DNA of 6,363 nucleotides from Candidatus Bathyarchaeota archaeon (GTDB lineage: Archaea; Thermoproteota; Bathyarchaeia; Bathyarchaeales; Bathyarchaeaceae). Within the stretch, counting starts at the first letter, position 1, and each line of letters begins with the position of its first letter. The position numbers and the translations under genes are program-made. Shown in pieces: positions 1-4,662 of the stretch. The stretch covers positions 1,050,536 to 1,056,898 of the forward strand of contig CP070709.1 of assembly GCA_020350305.1 (NCBI GenBank), in the 5' to 3' direction. The notes beneath the pieces were generated by a model, which saw only the letters and a list, made by a program, of their open reading frames with translations, was not told the DNA's origin and did no database searches.

Positions 1-360
1 AACCCCGTTTTTTCCAATGACCAAGCCGGGCTTTTCGGCTTCGATAATAACCTCGCCGAGGCTGGGGTCAAAACTCATTCCTGAAATTTGTGCTTCTGGA
101 GGAACTATTTCCTGTATGACTCTTTCTGTGTCCTTCTCTGGAAGTCTTACCGAGGGGTCGGAACGTACAACGATTCGTTTTCTGATCAGGTTGACGATGT
201 CTGCGATTACGTAACTTTGTTCGATGAGAACCTCTGGCTTTTTTGTGTAAACCGCTAGAGCTGGGCCTTCAAATTCTATACGAGTGATTTCTGCTTCTTT
301 AGGAACGCGTTCTAGTATGGATTGGCTCATTTGTACTTTTGTTTTGTCGAATGTTGCCAC
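1..360 (-). CDS. aCPSF1: aCPSF1/FttA-type KH + beta-CASP ribonuclease, N-terminal part
   Basis: Only the first 120 codons are inside the window; the metallo-beta-lactamase/beta-CASP nuclease part lies beyond the left edge. The visible part matches the N-terminal KH region of archaeal CPSF73-like proteins. It contains EAEITRIEFEGPALAVYTK, then RKRIVVRSDPSVRLP, then GEVIIEAEKPGLVIGKNG, which ends in a KH-type GxxG loop (GKNG). In archaea this protein is a 3'-end endoribonuclease/exoribonuclease that drives transcription termination. That is family knowledge; the catalytic motifs are not visible here. I chose the GTG at 360 because an in-frame TAA lies just upstream (369-367) and a GAGGAG stretch precedes it. 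An ATG at 330 is the alternative but would shorten the first KH helix. The gene sits 16 nt after the proteasome beta stop codon, so co-transcription is likely. Confidence 0.9.
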   Translation of the reverse strand, partial: MATFDKTKVQMSQSILERVPKEAEITRIEFEGPALAVYTKKPEVLIEQSYVIADIVNLIRKRIVVRSDPSVRLPEKDTERVIQEIVPPEAQISGMSFDPSLGEVIIEAEKPGLVIGKNGV

Positions 361-372
361 GCTTCTTTATCG

Positions 373-378
373 CTCCTC
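373..378 (-). promoter_or_regulatory. Ribosome-binding site of aCPSF1 overlapping the psmB stop codon
   Basis: The minus strand reads GAGGAG here, sharing its first bases with the TGA stop of the upstream proteasome gene. It lies 12 nt before the GTG at 360, a rather long spacing. Its position suggests that ribosomes finishing psmB could restart on aCPSF1 (translational coupling, inferred). Confidence 0.5.
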
Positions 379-1012
379 ATGAGCCTCCTAGAATGTTTCC
401 TTTTTCTTCATCATTTAATTCGTGAAATCCTTTCTCGTCTATGATTGCTACGTCAAAGCTGTCTCCGCTTGCAGCGTCTCTTTTCATAGCTGAGTCAACG
501 GCGCGCACGACTACAGAAAGGAGATCCTTGATTATCATGTTTTCTTTGTATTTGTCTTCCAGTACTCCATAGGCTATGGGAGAACCTGAGCCTGTGGCGA
601 CGCATTTTTCTTCGGTGAGACTGCCGAATGGGTCTAGAGAGAATATGTGTGGTCCTGTGTCGTCGATGCCTCCGACGAGAACTTGGGCTATCAATGGGGC
701 TAGGCGTGCTGAGAATAGTAGGTTTGCGATGAGTCTGGCTGCTGAGTTTATTGGTATTGGGCGTTTGGTGTTTAGTTTGTATAGTTGTGCGTTTGCTTTG
801 AGGATGTCTACTGTTCGTTGTGCGTCGGCGACGCTTCCTGAGATGGTCATTGCTAGGTGGTTGTCGATTTTGTATACTTTTTTTCCTTTCTTGTGGGCTA
901 CGAAGTATCCCATTGTTACGCGGGTGTCTGAGGCTAGGATGACTCCGTTTTTGCAGATTACTCCTATTGTTGTTGTTCCTTTCAGTATTGGACGATCTGG
1001 ATTTTGGTGCAT
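377..1012 (-). CDS. psmB: Proteasome beta subunit (20S core, catalytic)
   Basis: Catalytic beta subunit of the 20S core particle, an N-terminal threonine hydrolase that degrades unfolded or tagged proteins in the cytoplasm. From the ATG at 1012 the product is 211 residues. A 12-residue propeptide ends in Gly, followed by TTTIGV, so autocleavage would expose Thr13 as Thr1. In mature numbering Asp17 (in GVILASD) and Lys33 (in KKGKK) are present, as are the GSGS segment and the GDS near the C-terminus, so the active site looks complete. The frame stays open to an ATG at 1096 (239 residues). I prefer 1012 because GAGAGG lies 8 nt upstream and the resulting size and short propeptide are normal for archaeal PsmB. 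The longer form could only arise from a leaderless transcript. The gene is followed at once by aCPSF1, an arrangement seen in other archaeal genomes. Confidence 0.95.
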   Translation of the reverse strand: MHQNPDRPILKGTTTIGVICKNGVILASDTRVTMGYFVAHKKGKKVYKIDNHLAMTISGSVADAQRTVDILKANAQLYKLNTKRPIPINSAARLIANLLFSARLAPLIAQVLVGGIDDTGPHIFSLDPFGSLTEEKCVATGSGSPIAYGVLEDKYKENMIIKDLLSVVVRAVDSAMKRDAASGDSFDVAIIDEKGFHELNDEEKGNILGGS

Positions 1013-1020
1013 TTGTTTTT

Positions 1021-1026
1021 CCTCTC
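1021..1026 (-). promoter_or_regulatory. Ribosome-binding site deciding the psmB start
   Basis: The minus strand reads GAGAGG, 8 nt before the ATG at 1012. No comparable purine motif precedes the upstream in-frame ATG at 1096. This favours the 211-residue form with a 12-residue propeptide. Confidence 0.55.
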
Positions 1027-1120
1027 GGACAATTGTTTGTTCCCAAGAGATTTTCTCGGGAGAAGTGAGAGAGATGTATTCATGGAGTGTTTGCATAAAA
1101 ACTTTACGTTATTTTTTTTG

Positions 1121-1128
1121 TTTTTATG
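1121..1128 (-). promoter_or_regulatory. Candidate TATA-like element for the psmB-aCPSF1 unit
   Basis: The minus strand reads CATAAAAA within a purine-rich run. Its centre is about 29 nt before the ATG at 1096, so transcription would begin close to that codon. This gives either a leaderless long PsmB or a leader of roughly 85 nt before the preferred start at 1012. The match to an archaeal TATA box is weak. Confidence 0.3.
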
Positions 1129-1293
1129 GCGGGTGTGTGAGAAGCTGACTTGTGTTTATGGGTGTTCTGTTTTGTATTTGTGTTTGGGTTTTTTACATTC
1201 TTTTATTCTCTCTCTAGACCCCCTACCTATTTTTTTGAAAAGCTTGAAGTGAGCTTGTTTTTGTGAACATCGTTTGAATATTCCTCAAGTCAC

Positions 1294-1383
1294 GATAGGA
1301 TTAGATGGGAAAAGATGGGAAAAGATACAAAAAGATAGGAATAGATGCAAGAAGATGGGAAAAGATGGGGAAAGATGGCGGCT
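1294..1383 (+). repeat. Nine-unit 10-bp tandem array (GATGGGAAAA type) with phased A-tracts
   Basis: GAT recurs exactly every 10 bp from 1294 to 1374. The commonest unit is GATGGGAAAA (1304, 1314, 1354). Variants include GATACAAAAA (1324), GATAGGAATA (1334), GATGCAAGAA (1344) and GATGGGGAAA (1364). A-rich stretches therefore recur once per helical turn, which is expected to bend DNA. The intergenic stretch before it (1097-1293) is T/G-rich on this strand, with one weak hairpin (AAGCT 1240-1244 / AGCTT 1252-1256) and no gene I can support. The array overlaps the first codons of the frame that opens at 1305. A 10-bp period shifts frame at each unit, so the array is unlikely to be selected as protein. 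Confidence 0.85.
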
Positions 1384-1925
1384 GTATTGAAGAATGCTGT
1401 TTTCATGTGGTGTTGCAAATGTGCAGAGTCTTTTGCGAGTTCTCTGCCTATGGGGGTCTTGGCTTGTGTCAGATTTGTGGTTTGGATTTTGTTTCTAAAC
1501 TTGCTGACGGCGTAAGCGTTAGAACTGTCATACGTGATTTGAACCGGGTCAAGCCTTATCACTACCGTATGTTCCAGGCTGCATGTCGTCAAATGCAAGA
1601 GGATTATATGAAGAAGTTAAGGCTAGAAATGGAAGGTATGACACTTAAACAGCAATTTGATGTTTTACTGAAGGCTATAGAGACTCAACGCGCAGTACAT
1701 ACGGTACGCAAATACTTACGTCATCATCAAATTATCACCGTTGACATGACACAGTTAGACCGGTATGGTATTCCTAAAATCAGCTTTACTGTTGGCAAAC
1801 ATTCAACATTAGCTTTTCCGCTTAAGATTAGGATTCACGTTAAAGCGGAACATGAAGGGAAACCGTTTGAGGTTGATGTAGCCGGGATTGAATTAACACA
1901 GACGAGAGGGAATTTACTGTACTAA
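1305..1925 (+). CDS. Unrecognised hypothetical protein, start uncertain
   Basis: I do not recognise this protein. The frame gives up to 206 residues. Roughly residues 60 to 206 read like a genuine soluble protein: a charged helical part (RDLNRVKPYHYRMF, then EGMTLKQQFDVLLKAIETQR, then HTVRKYLRHHQ), followed by alternating beta-like segments (PKISFTVGK, FPLKIRIHVKAEHEGKPFEVDVAGIEL). Residues 1-27 are encoded by the 10-bp array. Residues 27-58 are cysteine-rich (Cys27, 31, 32, 40, 44, 55, 58, with a CxxC at 55-58); this could be a zinc site or merely T/G-rich DNA read in frame. No start has a convincing ribosome-binding site. Candidates are ATG 1365, GTG 1407, ATG 1419 and TTG 1464, the last preceded by GGGGG at an 8-nt spacing. 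The stop codon sits inside a strong hairpin. Confidence 0.6.
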   Translation: MGKDGKRYKKIGIDARRWEKMGKDGGCIEECCFHVVLQMCRVFCEFSAYGGLGLCQICGLDFVSKLADGVSVRTVIRDLNRVKPYHYRMFQAACRQMQEDYMKKLRLEMEGMTLKQQFDVLLKAIETQRAVHTVRKYLRHHQIITVDMTQLDRYGIPKISFTVGKHSTLAFPLKIRIHVKAEHEGKPFEVDVAGIELTQTRGNLLY

Positions 1926-1937
1926 AAGTGCAGTAAA
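1913..1937 (+). other. 11-bp stem-loop across a stop codon
   Basis: Positions 1913-1923 pair with 1927-1937 through 11 consecutive pairs, with one G-U wobble (1920/1930) and a three-base AAA loop. The TAA stop (1923-1925) lies at the loop. No T-run follows at once (AGGGGT), although the region around 1965-1977 is T-rich. It could be a terminator, an mRNA-stabilising 3' structure or a protein-binding palindrome. Confidence 0.65.
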
Positions 1938-1983
1938 AGGGGTAAACCATGAGTTTGCGTTTAGACTTTCTTTTGTTCCCCGA

Positions 1984-1992
1984 TTTTAAATA
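1984..1992 (+). promoter_or_regulatory. Candidate TATA box for the gene at 2038
   Basis: TTTTAAATA is a good archaeal TATA-like sequence. A start about 26 nt downstream would fall near 2014, giving a leader of about 24 nt that carries the GAAGGA before the GTG at 2038. An ATG at 2014 opens only a five-codon frame ending in TAG at 2029. Confidence 0.5.
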
Positions 1993-2037
1993 GAAGTTGT
2001 AACAAATAGGAATATGTCCGTACGATATTAGAAGGAA

Positions 2038-2544
2038 GTGATAGATTCGGAAATTAAGGAGATGCCTCTTGAAGAGAAATACGATAAGCTCCTTGACGAC
2101 TACTTATTGGTTTGCGCTACAGGTTATGTTCTGCATAAAGAACTGGGAGCGATAGACAAGAGCAACGATTTGTCGGTGAAGGTACAGAAGAAGATGTTTC
2201 CAAGCGTTTTAGGTATAGCATTTAAGGTGTTGAAGGCTATTTCCCCTGGGAAAGCGTTTAAGCAAGTTACCGACCAATACGTGTACACCATACAACGGTT
2301 CATACCACTATCGAACATTGAATTAACTATGGTCTCAGACCGTGAAGCAACTGTGAGAATCAAGAACTGCCCTATCCTCAGAAGACAAAGAGATTTAGTG
2401 AAAAAAGTAGGTCTTGACTTAGACCCAAAACTCCTTTGTGAGATGGACACAAAAATCAATGCAGAAGTAGCCAAAGAGTTCGGAGTAGACTTAACTCTTG
2501 AGCTTGGGGAAAACGGATGCATAACAACAGCAAAACTAAAATGA
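2038..2544 (+). CDS. Hypothetical cysteine-containing protein, possibly ATC-hydrolase/V4R-like
   Basis: A 168-residue soluble protein with no signal peptide or membrane segment. The N-terminal half is helical (EEKYDKLLDDYLL, with Cys26 close by, then VKVQKKMFPSVLGIAFKVLK). The C-terminal half has beta segments (NIELTMVSDREATVRIKN), then Cys111-Pro, Cys134, a helix (NAEVAKEFGV) and Cys161. The pattern of CP, a central Cys, a short helix and a Cys in a final strand recalls the C-terminal parts of small archaeal ligand-binding families such as V4R proteins or the DUF6125 (aminothiazoline-carboxylate hydrolase-like) group. I cannot confirm this, and the usual aromatic residues are missing. The start is GTG 2038 or ATG 2062; purine motifs lie too close to either for ideal spacing. 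It is followed by its own terminator. Confidence 0.8.
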   Translation: MIDSEIKEMPLEEKYDKLLDDYLLVCATGYVLHKELGAIDKSNDLSVKVQKKMFPSVLGIAFKVLKAISPGKAFKQVTDQYVYTIQRFIPLSNIELTMVSDREATVRIKNCPILRRQRDLVKKVGLDLDPKLLCEMDTKINAEVAKEFGVDLTLELGENGCITTAKLK

Positions 2545-2577
2545 GCTTGGCTAGCTCTTCTCTTCCCCTTTTTTCTC
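2543..2577 (+). terminator. Hairpin plus pyrimidine tract after the gene at 2038-2544
   Basis: GAGCT (2543-2547) pairs with AGCTC (2553-2557) around a 5-nt loop. A pyrimidine tract with six consecutive T (2569-2574) follows. The stem begins inside the TGA stop codon. Confidence 0.65.
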
Positions 2578-2648
2578 ACATTTCGTCAACTAGGTTAACA
2601 ATTTGAACTATGCATGCAAATGGAACAATGTTGTTTTTAGTGGTTCAA

Positions 2649-2660
2649 AGTCTTAAGACT
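2649..2660. promoter_or_regulatory. 12-bp perfect palindrome, possible operator
   Basis: AGTCTTAAGACT is fully self-complementary. It lies in the intergenic stretch between the hypothetical protein and the membrane protein, between two TGCATGCA copies. TTTGAAC (2602-2608) and GTTCAAA (2643-2649) also form an inverted pair here. A 12-bp palindrome can arise by chance in a few kb, so this is only a candidate. Confidence 0.35.
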
Positions 2661-2707
2661 ATGTTATCTGAATGTGGTAGCCACTAAAATCACTGCATGC
2701 ACGCAGA

Positions 2708-2713
2708 TATATA
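2708..2713 (+). promoter_or_regulatory. Candidate TATA box for the membrane-protein gene
   Basis: TATATA directly downstream of a TGCATGCA copy. A start about 26 nt on would be near 2736, leaving a leader of about 43 nt before the ATG at 2779. A second AT-rich stretch (ATATTTAA, 2760-2767) lies too near the ATG to serve a leaderless transcript. Confidence 0.45.
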
Positions 2714-2778
2714 GATCCGCCATACTTATTCCACATGCACAAAGCTTACCTTCCACTAGATATTTAACTAAAATTCGA

Positions 2779-3180
2779 ATGGAATTGTCTTACGAAGATT
2801 TCTTGAATAGAAAAGCAGAAGAGAATGCTCATAACGTAACCTTGGCATTCTTGATAGTGATTTTAGGCACGGTCATACTTATAGGTGGTTTACTACTAAC
2901 CGTTATCATAGTGCAAGAACCTAGATGGTTACTTTTCGTCCCATATCAGCTACTACCATTCCATCCGTATGCTTTTCTGGGGCTAATCCTAACATCCACA
3001 GGCTTTCCTCTCACGTGTGTAGGATTCATCCTGGTCGTTCATTATTATAGAAAAAGGTCTTGGTCTACGAGACAGCTTGAAAAATCAGAACCATACAAAA
3101 AAACCGTAGACACAGAACTTAGGCTTGAACGGATTAGGAAAATCTTCGAAGAACACGACCCCAAAAAAGGGAATGTATAA
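2779..3180 (+). CDS. Small two-helix membrane protein, hypothetical
   Basis: From the ATG at 2779 this gives 133 residues. There is a short charged N-terminus (MELSYEDFLNRKAEENAH), a first membrane helix at about residues 20-45, a loop rich in Pro and aromatics (QEPRWLLFVPYQLLPFHPY), a second helix at about 64-90, and a strongly charged cytoplasmic-looking tail (91-133) with a helix at about 110-126. The frame opens further upstream at GTG 2674, but that would run across a TGCATGCA copy and the TATA candidate and would add a non-membrane leader, so I reject the longer form. No clear ribosome-binding site precedes 2779. I do not recognise a family. Basic residues just after helix 2 (RKRSW) suggest both termini are cytoplasmic. 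Confidence 0.75.
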   Translation: MELSYEDFLNRKAEENAHNVTLAFLIVILGTVILIGGLLLTVIIVQEPRWLLFVPYQLLPFHPYAFLGLILTSTGFPLTCVGFILVVHYYRKRSWSTRQLEKSEPYKKTVDTELRLERIRKIFEEHDPKKGNV

Positions 3181-3201
3181 GCAATCTCGAGCGATATGCT
3201 G

Positions 3202-3247
3202 CATTTTCATCTGCTGAAAAATGTCACACTATTCATAGATTTTTCAG
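3202..3247 (+). other. Two mutually exclusive stem-loops downstream of the membrane-protein gene
   Basis: CTGAAAAAT (3214-3222) pairs perfectly with ATTTTTCAG (3239-3247) across a 16-nt loop. The same central segment (3215-3223) can instead pair with CATTTTCA (3202-3209), 8 pairs with one bulged A and a 5-nt loop. Only one of the two can form at a time, the geometry of an attenuator or a switchable terminator. It lies 20-70 nt after the stop at 3180. It could equally be a simple 3' terminator with a degenerate extra arm. Confidence 0.5.
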
Positions 3248-3338
3248 AATATGATGAATTACCTTATGGGAGTAATCATGCATGCATAAGATTTTTAGGT
3301 TCTCTCTTGACAGGATGAGGCGTATATGAGGAATAGCT

Positions 3339-3560
3339 TTGAAGGTAGTTTTCAGTTTGGTAGCCTGGATTTCAATTTTGATGGGAGTGTTTGCTATGGT
3401 GTTTGGTCTATTTATGGAGTGGAATCTGGCGTTTGTATTCGCTGGCTCGATGGGGCTACTGAACGGCTATGCCTGAGGTCTCGTGGGAGATATGTGGGAT
3501 AGACTTGAAGAAGCTGAGGGGAAACTGAGCAGAGTCAAGCAGACTGTCAGTCTAGGGTAG
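3339..3560 (+). pseudogene. Small hydrophobic membrane protein frame interrupted by an in-frame TGA
   Basis: A TTG at 3339 preceded by GAGG (3328-3331, 7-nt spacing) opens 45 codons ending in TGA at 3474-3476. The product is almost wholly hydrophobic (KVVFSLVAWISILMGVF, then a second segment from WNLAFVFAGSMGLLNGYA). The same frame continues past the TGA for 27 codons to TAG 3558-3560. The extension completes the second helix (GLVGDMW) and then gives a charged amphipathic helix (DRLEEAEGKLSRVKQTV). This looks like one 73-codon two-helix protein cut by a nonsense codon. Alternatives are a genuine 45-residue protein, a recoded TGA, or a sequencing error. It has no match I recognise. It lies between two TGCATGCA copies. 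Confidence 0.4.
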
Positions 3561-3583
3561 CCATGCATGCATGCAAGGGTGTG

Positions 3584-3625
3584 AGTAACTATGTATGTCT
3601 AATTTCTGCCACTAAGATAGTTACT
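3584..3625. other. Perfect 9-bp inverted repeat in the 3561-3733 intergenic stretch
   Basis: AGTAACTAT (3584-3592) and ATAGTTACT (3617-3625) are exact inverted copies separated by 24 nt; the next outward pair would be G-T. It lies just after the triple TGCATGCATGCA. It could be an operator for a dimeric regulator or a loose stem-loop. The rest of the stretch to 3733 is AT-rich leader of the ASCH gene, with possible TATA-like sequences at 3671-3680 and 3712-3717 that I cannot choose between. Confidence 0.45.
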
Positions 3626-3733
3626 TCCTCTTCTGAGTTCAATTGAATTTCTAGATGAACTGTAATTCCTAAGATATTTGAATGATGCACAAGACTTTCA
3701 AGGAGTGAATGTTATAATGGAAATTGTGGTGTT

Positions 3734-4051
3734 ATGCCTTTATTCATGGTGAGGAAAGAAGCTTTTGACTCGTGCAGGTTTGGCAAGAGAGATGTGGATT
3801 TGAGGGCAGTCAAGCCTCAATGGAAAAACAGCAAGGCAGGAGACATAGCTACTATTCAATGTGGAAGAGATATTCTTAGAAAGAGGATTACGAAGGTTCA
3901 TAGGGGATCACTGGCAAGAATCTTTAAAGATGTCAATTATAAGCGAGTATTTCCTGAAGCTTCAACTGTGTTTGAAGCTGTTAGGGCAACAAGAAAACTT
4001 TACCCAGATACAGATGAGTTCATGGCTTTCGAGTTGGAAGATGTCATTTAG
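3734..4051 (+). CDS. ASCH-domain protein
   Basis: A 105-residue single-domain protein. It begins MPLFMVRKEAFDSCRFGKRDVDLRA, typical of archaeal ASCH proteins: a first strand, a helix, then the conserved Gly-Lys followed by D-x-R. It continues with KAGDIATIQCGRDILRKRI (the strand with Gly-Asp) and ends with EFMAFELEDV, the last strand. ASCH domains are PUA-like folds thought to bind RNA or modified nucleosides, and some members hydrolyse N4-acetylcytidine; which applies here cannot be told. The length is normal for a stand-alone domain. The ATG at 3734 is the first start in its frame near the domain and fits the family N-terminus. Upstream there is only a weak GGTG motif. The gene seems transcribed alone. 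Confidence 0.85.
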   Translation: MPLFMVRKEAFDSCRFGKRDVDLRAVKPQWKNSKAGDIATIQCGRDILRKRITKVHRGSLARIFKDVNYKRVFPEASTVFEAVRATRKLYPDTDEFMAFELEDVI

Positions 4052-4073
4052 TCTATGCAGTTATCATTGCAAA

Positions 4074-4100
4074 CTTTTCACTTTCTTTAGTTTCTTTTTC
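4074..4100 (+). terminator. T-rich tract after the ASCH gene
   Basis: Several T-runs separated by single C/A/G residues, ending in TTTCTTTTTC, begin 22 nt after the TAG stop. T-tracts without a strong hairpin are the usual archaeal intrinsic termination signal. The tract directly precedes the MscL promoter. Confidence 0.55.
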
Positions 4101-4114
4101 GAAACATTTAAAAA
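4100..4114 (+). promoter_or_regulatory. BRE/TATA promoter of the MscL gene
   Basis: CGAAACATTTAAAAA combines a purine-rich BRE-like part with a TTTAAAAA TATA box (4107-4114). The predicted transcript start is near 4136, giving a leader of about 16 nt that holds GGGGGG (4141-4146), 5 nt before the GTG at 4152. Confidence 0.65.
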
Positions 4115-4151
4115 TGAACATGGATCGAAAAGATAGTTTTGGGGGGATTAA

Positions 4152-4592
4152 GTGTCAAGCTCTATTGAGAAGGAAATGTTGGAAGAACTTAAGAAGATTA
4201 GGGAAGCTGTTGAATCTAAACCTGCTCCGCCTCCACCAGCACCCAAAGGATTGTGGAATGAGTTCATGGATTTCATTTCAAAGTACAAGGTCATGGGGCT
4301 TGCTGTGGCCTTCATCATGGGTGTTTATCTTGGTGCTCTTGTTCAAGCATTTGTCACGGGTTTAATAATGCCTATAATAGGCCTTGCTGTACCCGGTCTC
4401 GGTAACCTAGCCACTTTCAAAATACCGGTTCCACCGACAGAATTGGATAGTCAAGGGAACCCCATAGATCCAAACTATGTCGGCCAGCTATTTGGAGTGG
4501 GAGAGTTTTTAGCGGCGCTGATAACCTTCGTCATCGTAGCCTTCGTGATCTTCATAATAGTCAAGGTCACCAAACGATGGGGAATCGAATAG
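4152..4592 (+). CDS. mscL: Large-conductance mechanosensitive channel MscL, with an N-terminal helix
   Basis: Stretch-activated channel that opens under membrane tension on hypo-osmotic shock; active as a homo-oligomer. The 146 residues contain a charged helix (about 5-22, EKEMLEELKKIREAV), a proline-rich linker (24-31), an amphipathic segment (WNEFMDFISKYK), TM1 (about 47-72) ending in LIMPIIGLAVPG, a periplasmic-type loop (about 82-112), and TM2 (about 116-139) ending KVTKRWGIE. The TM1-loop motif and TM2 composition (FVIVAFVIFIIVK) are characteristic of MscL. Unusually, the cytoplasmic C-terminal helix is missing, while the N-terminal helix resembles the one that normally closes the bundle after TM2. 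The start is GTG at 4152, with GGGGGG 5 nt upstream. It has its own promoter and terminator. Confidence 0.9.
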   Translation: MSSSIEKEMLEELKKIREAVESKPAPPPPAPKGLWNEFMDFISKYKVMGLAVAFIMGVYLGALVQAFVTGLIMPIIGLAVPGLGNLATFKIPVPPTELDSQGNPIDPNYVGQLFGVGEFLAALITFVIVAFVIFIIVKVTKRWGIE

Positions 4593-4608
4593 CGCAAACC
4601 TCCCCAAC

Positions 4609-4615
4609 TTTTTTT
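4609..4615 (+). terminator. Poly-T terminator after mscL
   Basis: Seven consecutive T, 17 nt after the stop codon, preceded by a C-rich segment (CCTCCCC). There is no strong stem. No matching T-run on the opposite strand ends the convergent prenyltransferase gene. Confidence 0.6.
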
Positions 4616-4662
4616 AGCGTTGAGATCAGCCATTTGCACCTTGTCCGTTCTATGTTAAGCTT

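Larger units (their letters stand above)
2611..3575. repeat. Dispersed palindrome TGCATGCA at four intergenic places
   Basis: The 8-bp palindrome occurs at 2611-2618, 2694-2701, 3279-3286, and twice overlapping at 3564-3571 and 3568-3575 (TGCATGCATGCA). I see no copy elsewhere in the window. All copies avoid the supported coding regions. The second lies 6 bp upstream of a TATA-like box (2708-2713), the third 52 bp before the start of the small frame at 3339, and the fourth 3 bp after the TAG that ends it. This placement suggests a regulator-binding site shared by the two membrane-protein loci (inference). Confidence 0.7.

Noticed and set aside
17..214. Plus-strand open frame of 65 codons
   Set aside because: It lies opposite the KH region of aCPSF1, whose protein motifs are clear on the minus strand; the frame has no recognisable features.
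495..1252. Several long open frames overlapping psmB on both strands (for example 495-1046 minus, 576-1148 plus, 1004-1252 plus)
   Set aside because: Other-frame shadows of psmB, whose active-site residues fix the correct frame. The minus-strand one is implausibly rich in Arg, Ser and His.
1294..1383. CRISPR array
   Set aside because: Units are 10 bp, degenerate and contiguous, with no spacers and no cas genes nearby.
1290..1598. Minus-strand open frame of 102 codons
   Set aside because: Opposite the 10-bp array and the hypothetical gene, with low-complexity composition from the repeat and no ribosome-binding site.
2124..2579. Minus-strand open frame of 151 codons
   Set aside because: Mirror of the hypothetical gene at 2038-2544, beginning in its terminator and without protein-like segments.
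2610..2687. 25-codon frame starting at the ATG within TGCATGCA
   Set aside because: No ribosome-binding site, crosses the palindrome, and its composition is not protein-like enough to support.
2674..2778. N-terminal extension of the membrane protein from GTG 2674
   Set aside because: It would translate through a TGCATGCA copy and the TATA candidate; the ATG at 2779 gives a sensible charged N-terminus before helix 1.
3326..3500. ATG 3326 frame overlapping the small hydrophobic frame
   Set aside because: It gives a 57-residue Cys/Trp/Gly/Arg mixture without family features; the TTG 3339 frame has the better start context and clear membrane helices.
3861..4365. Plus-strand frames 3861-4136 and 4114-4365
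   Set aside because: Alternate-frame shadows of the ASCH and MscL genes.
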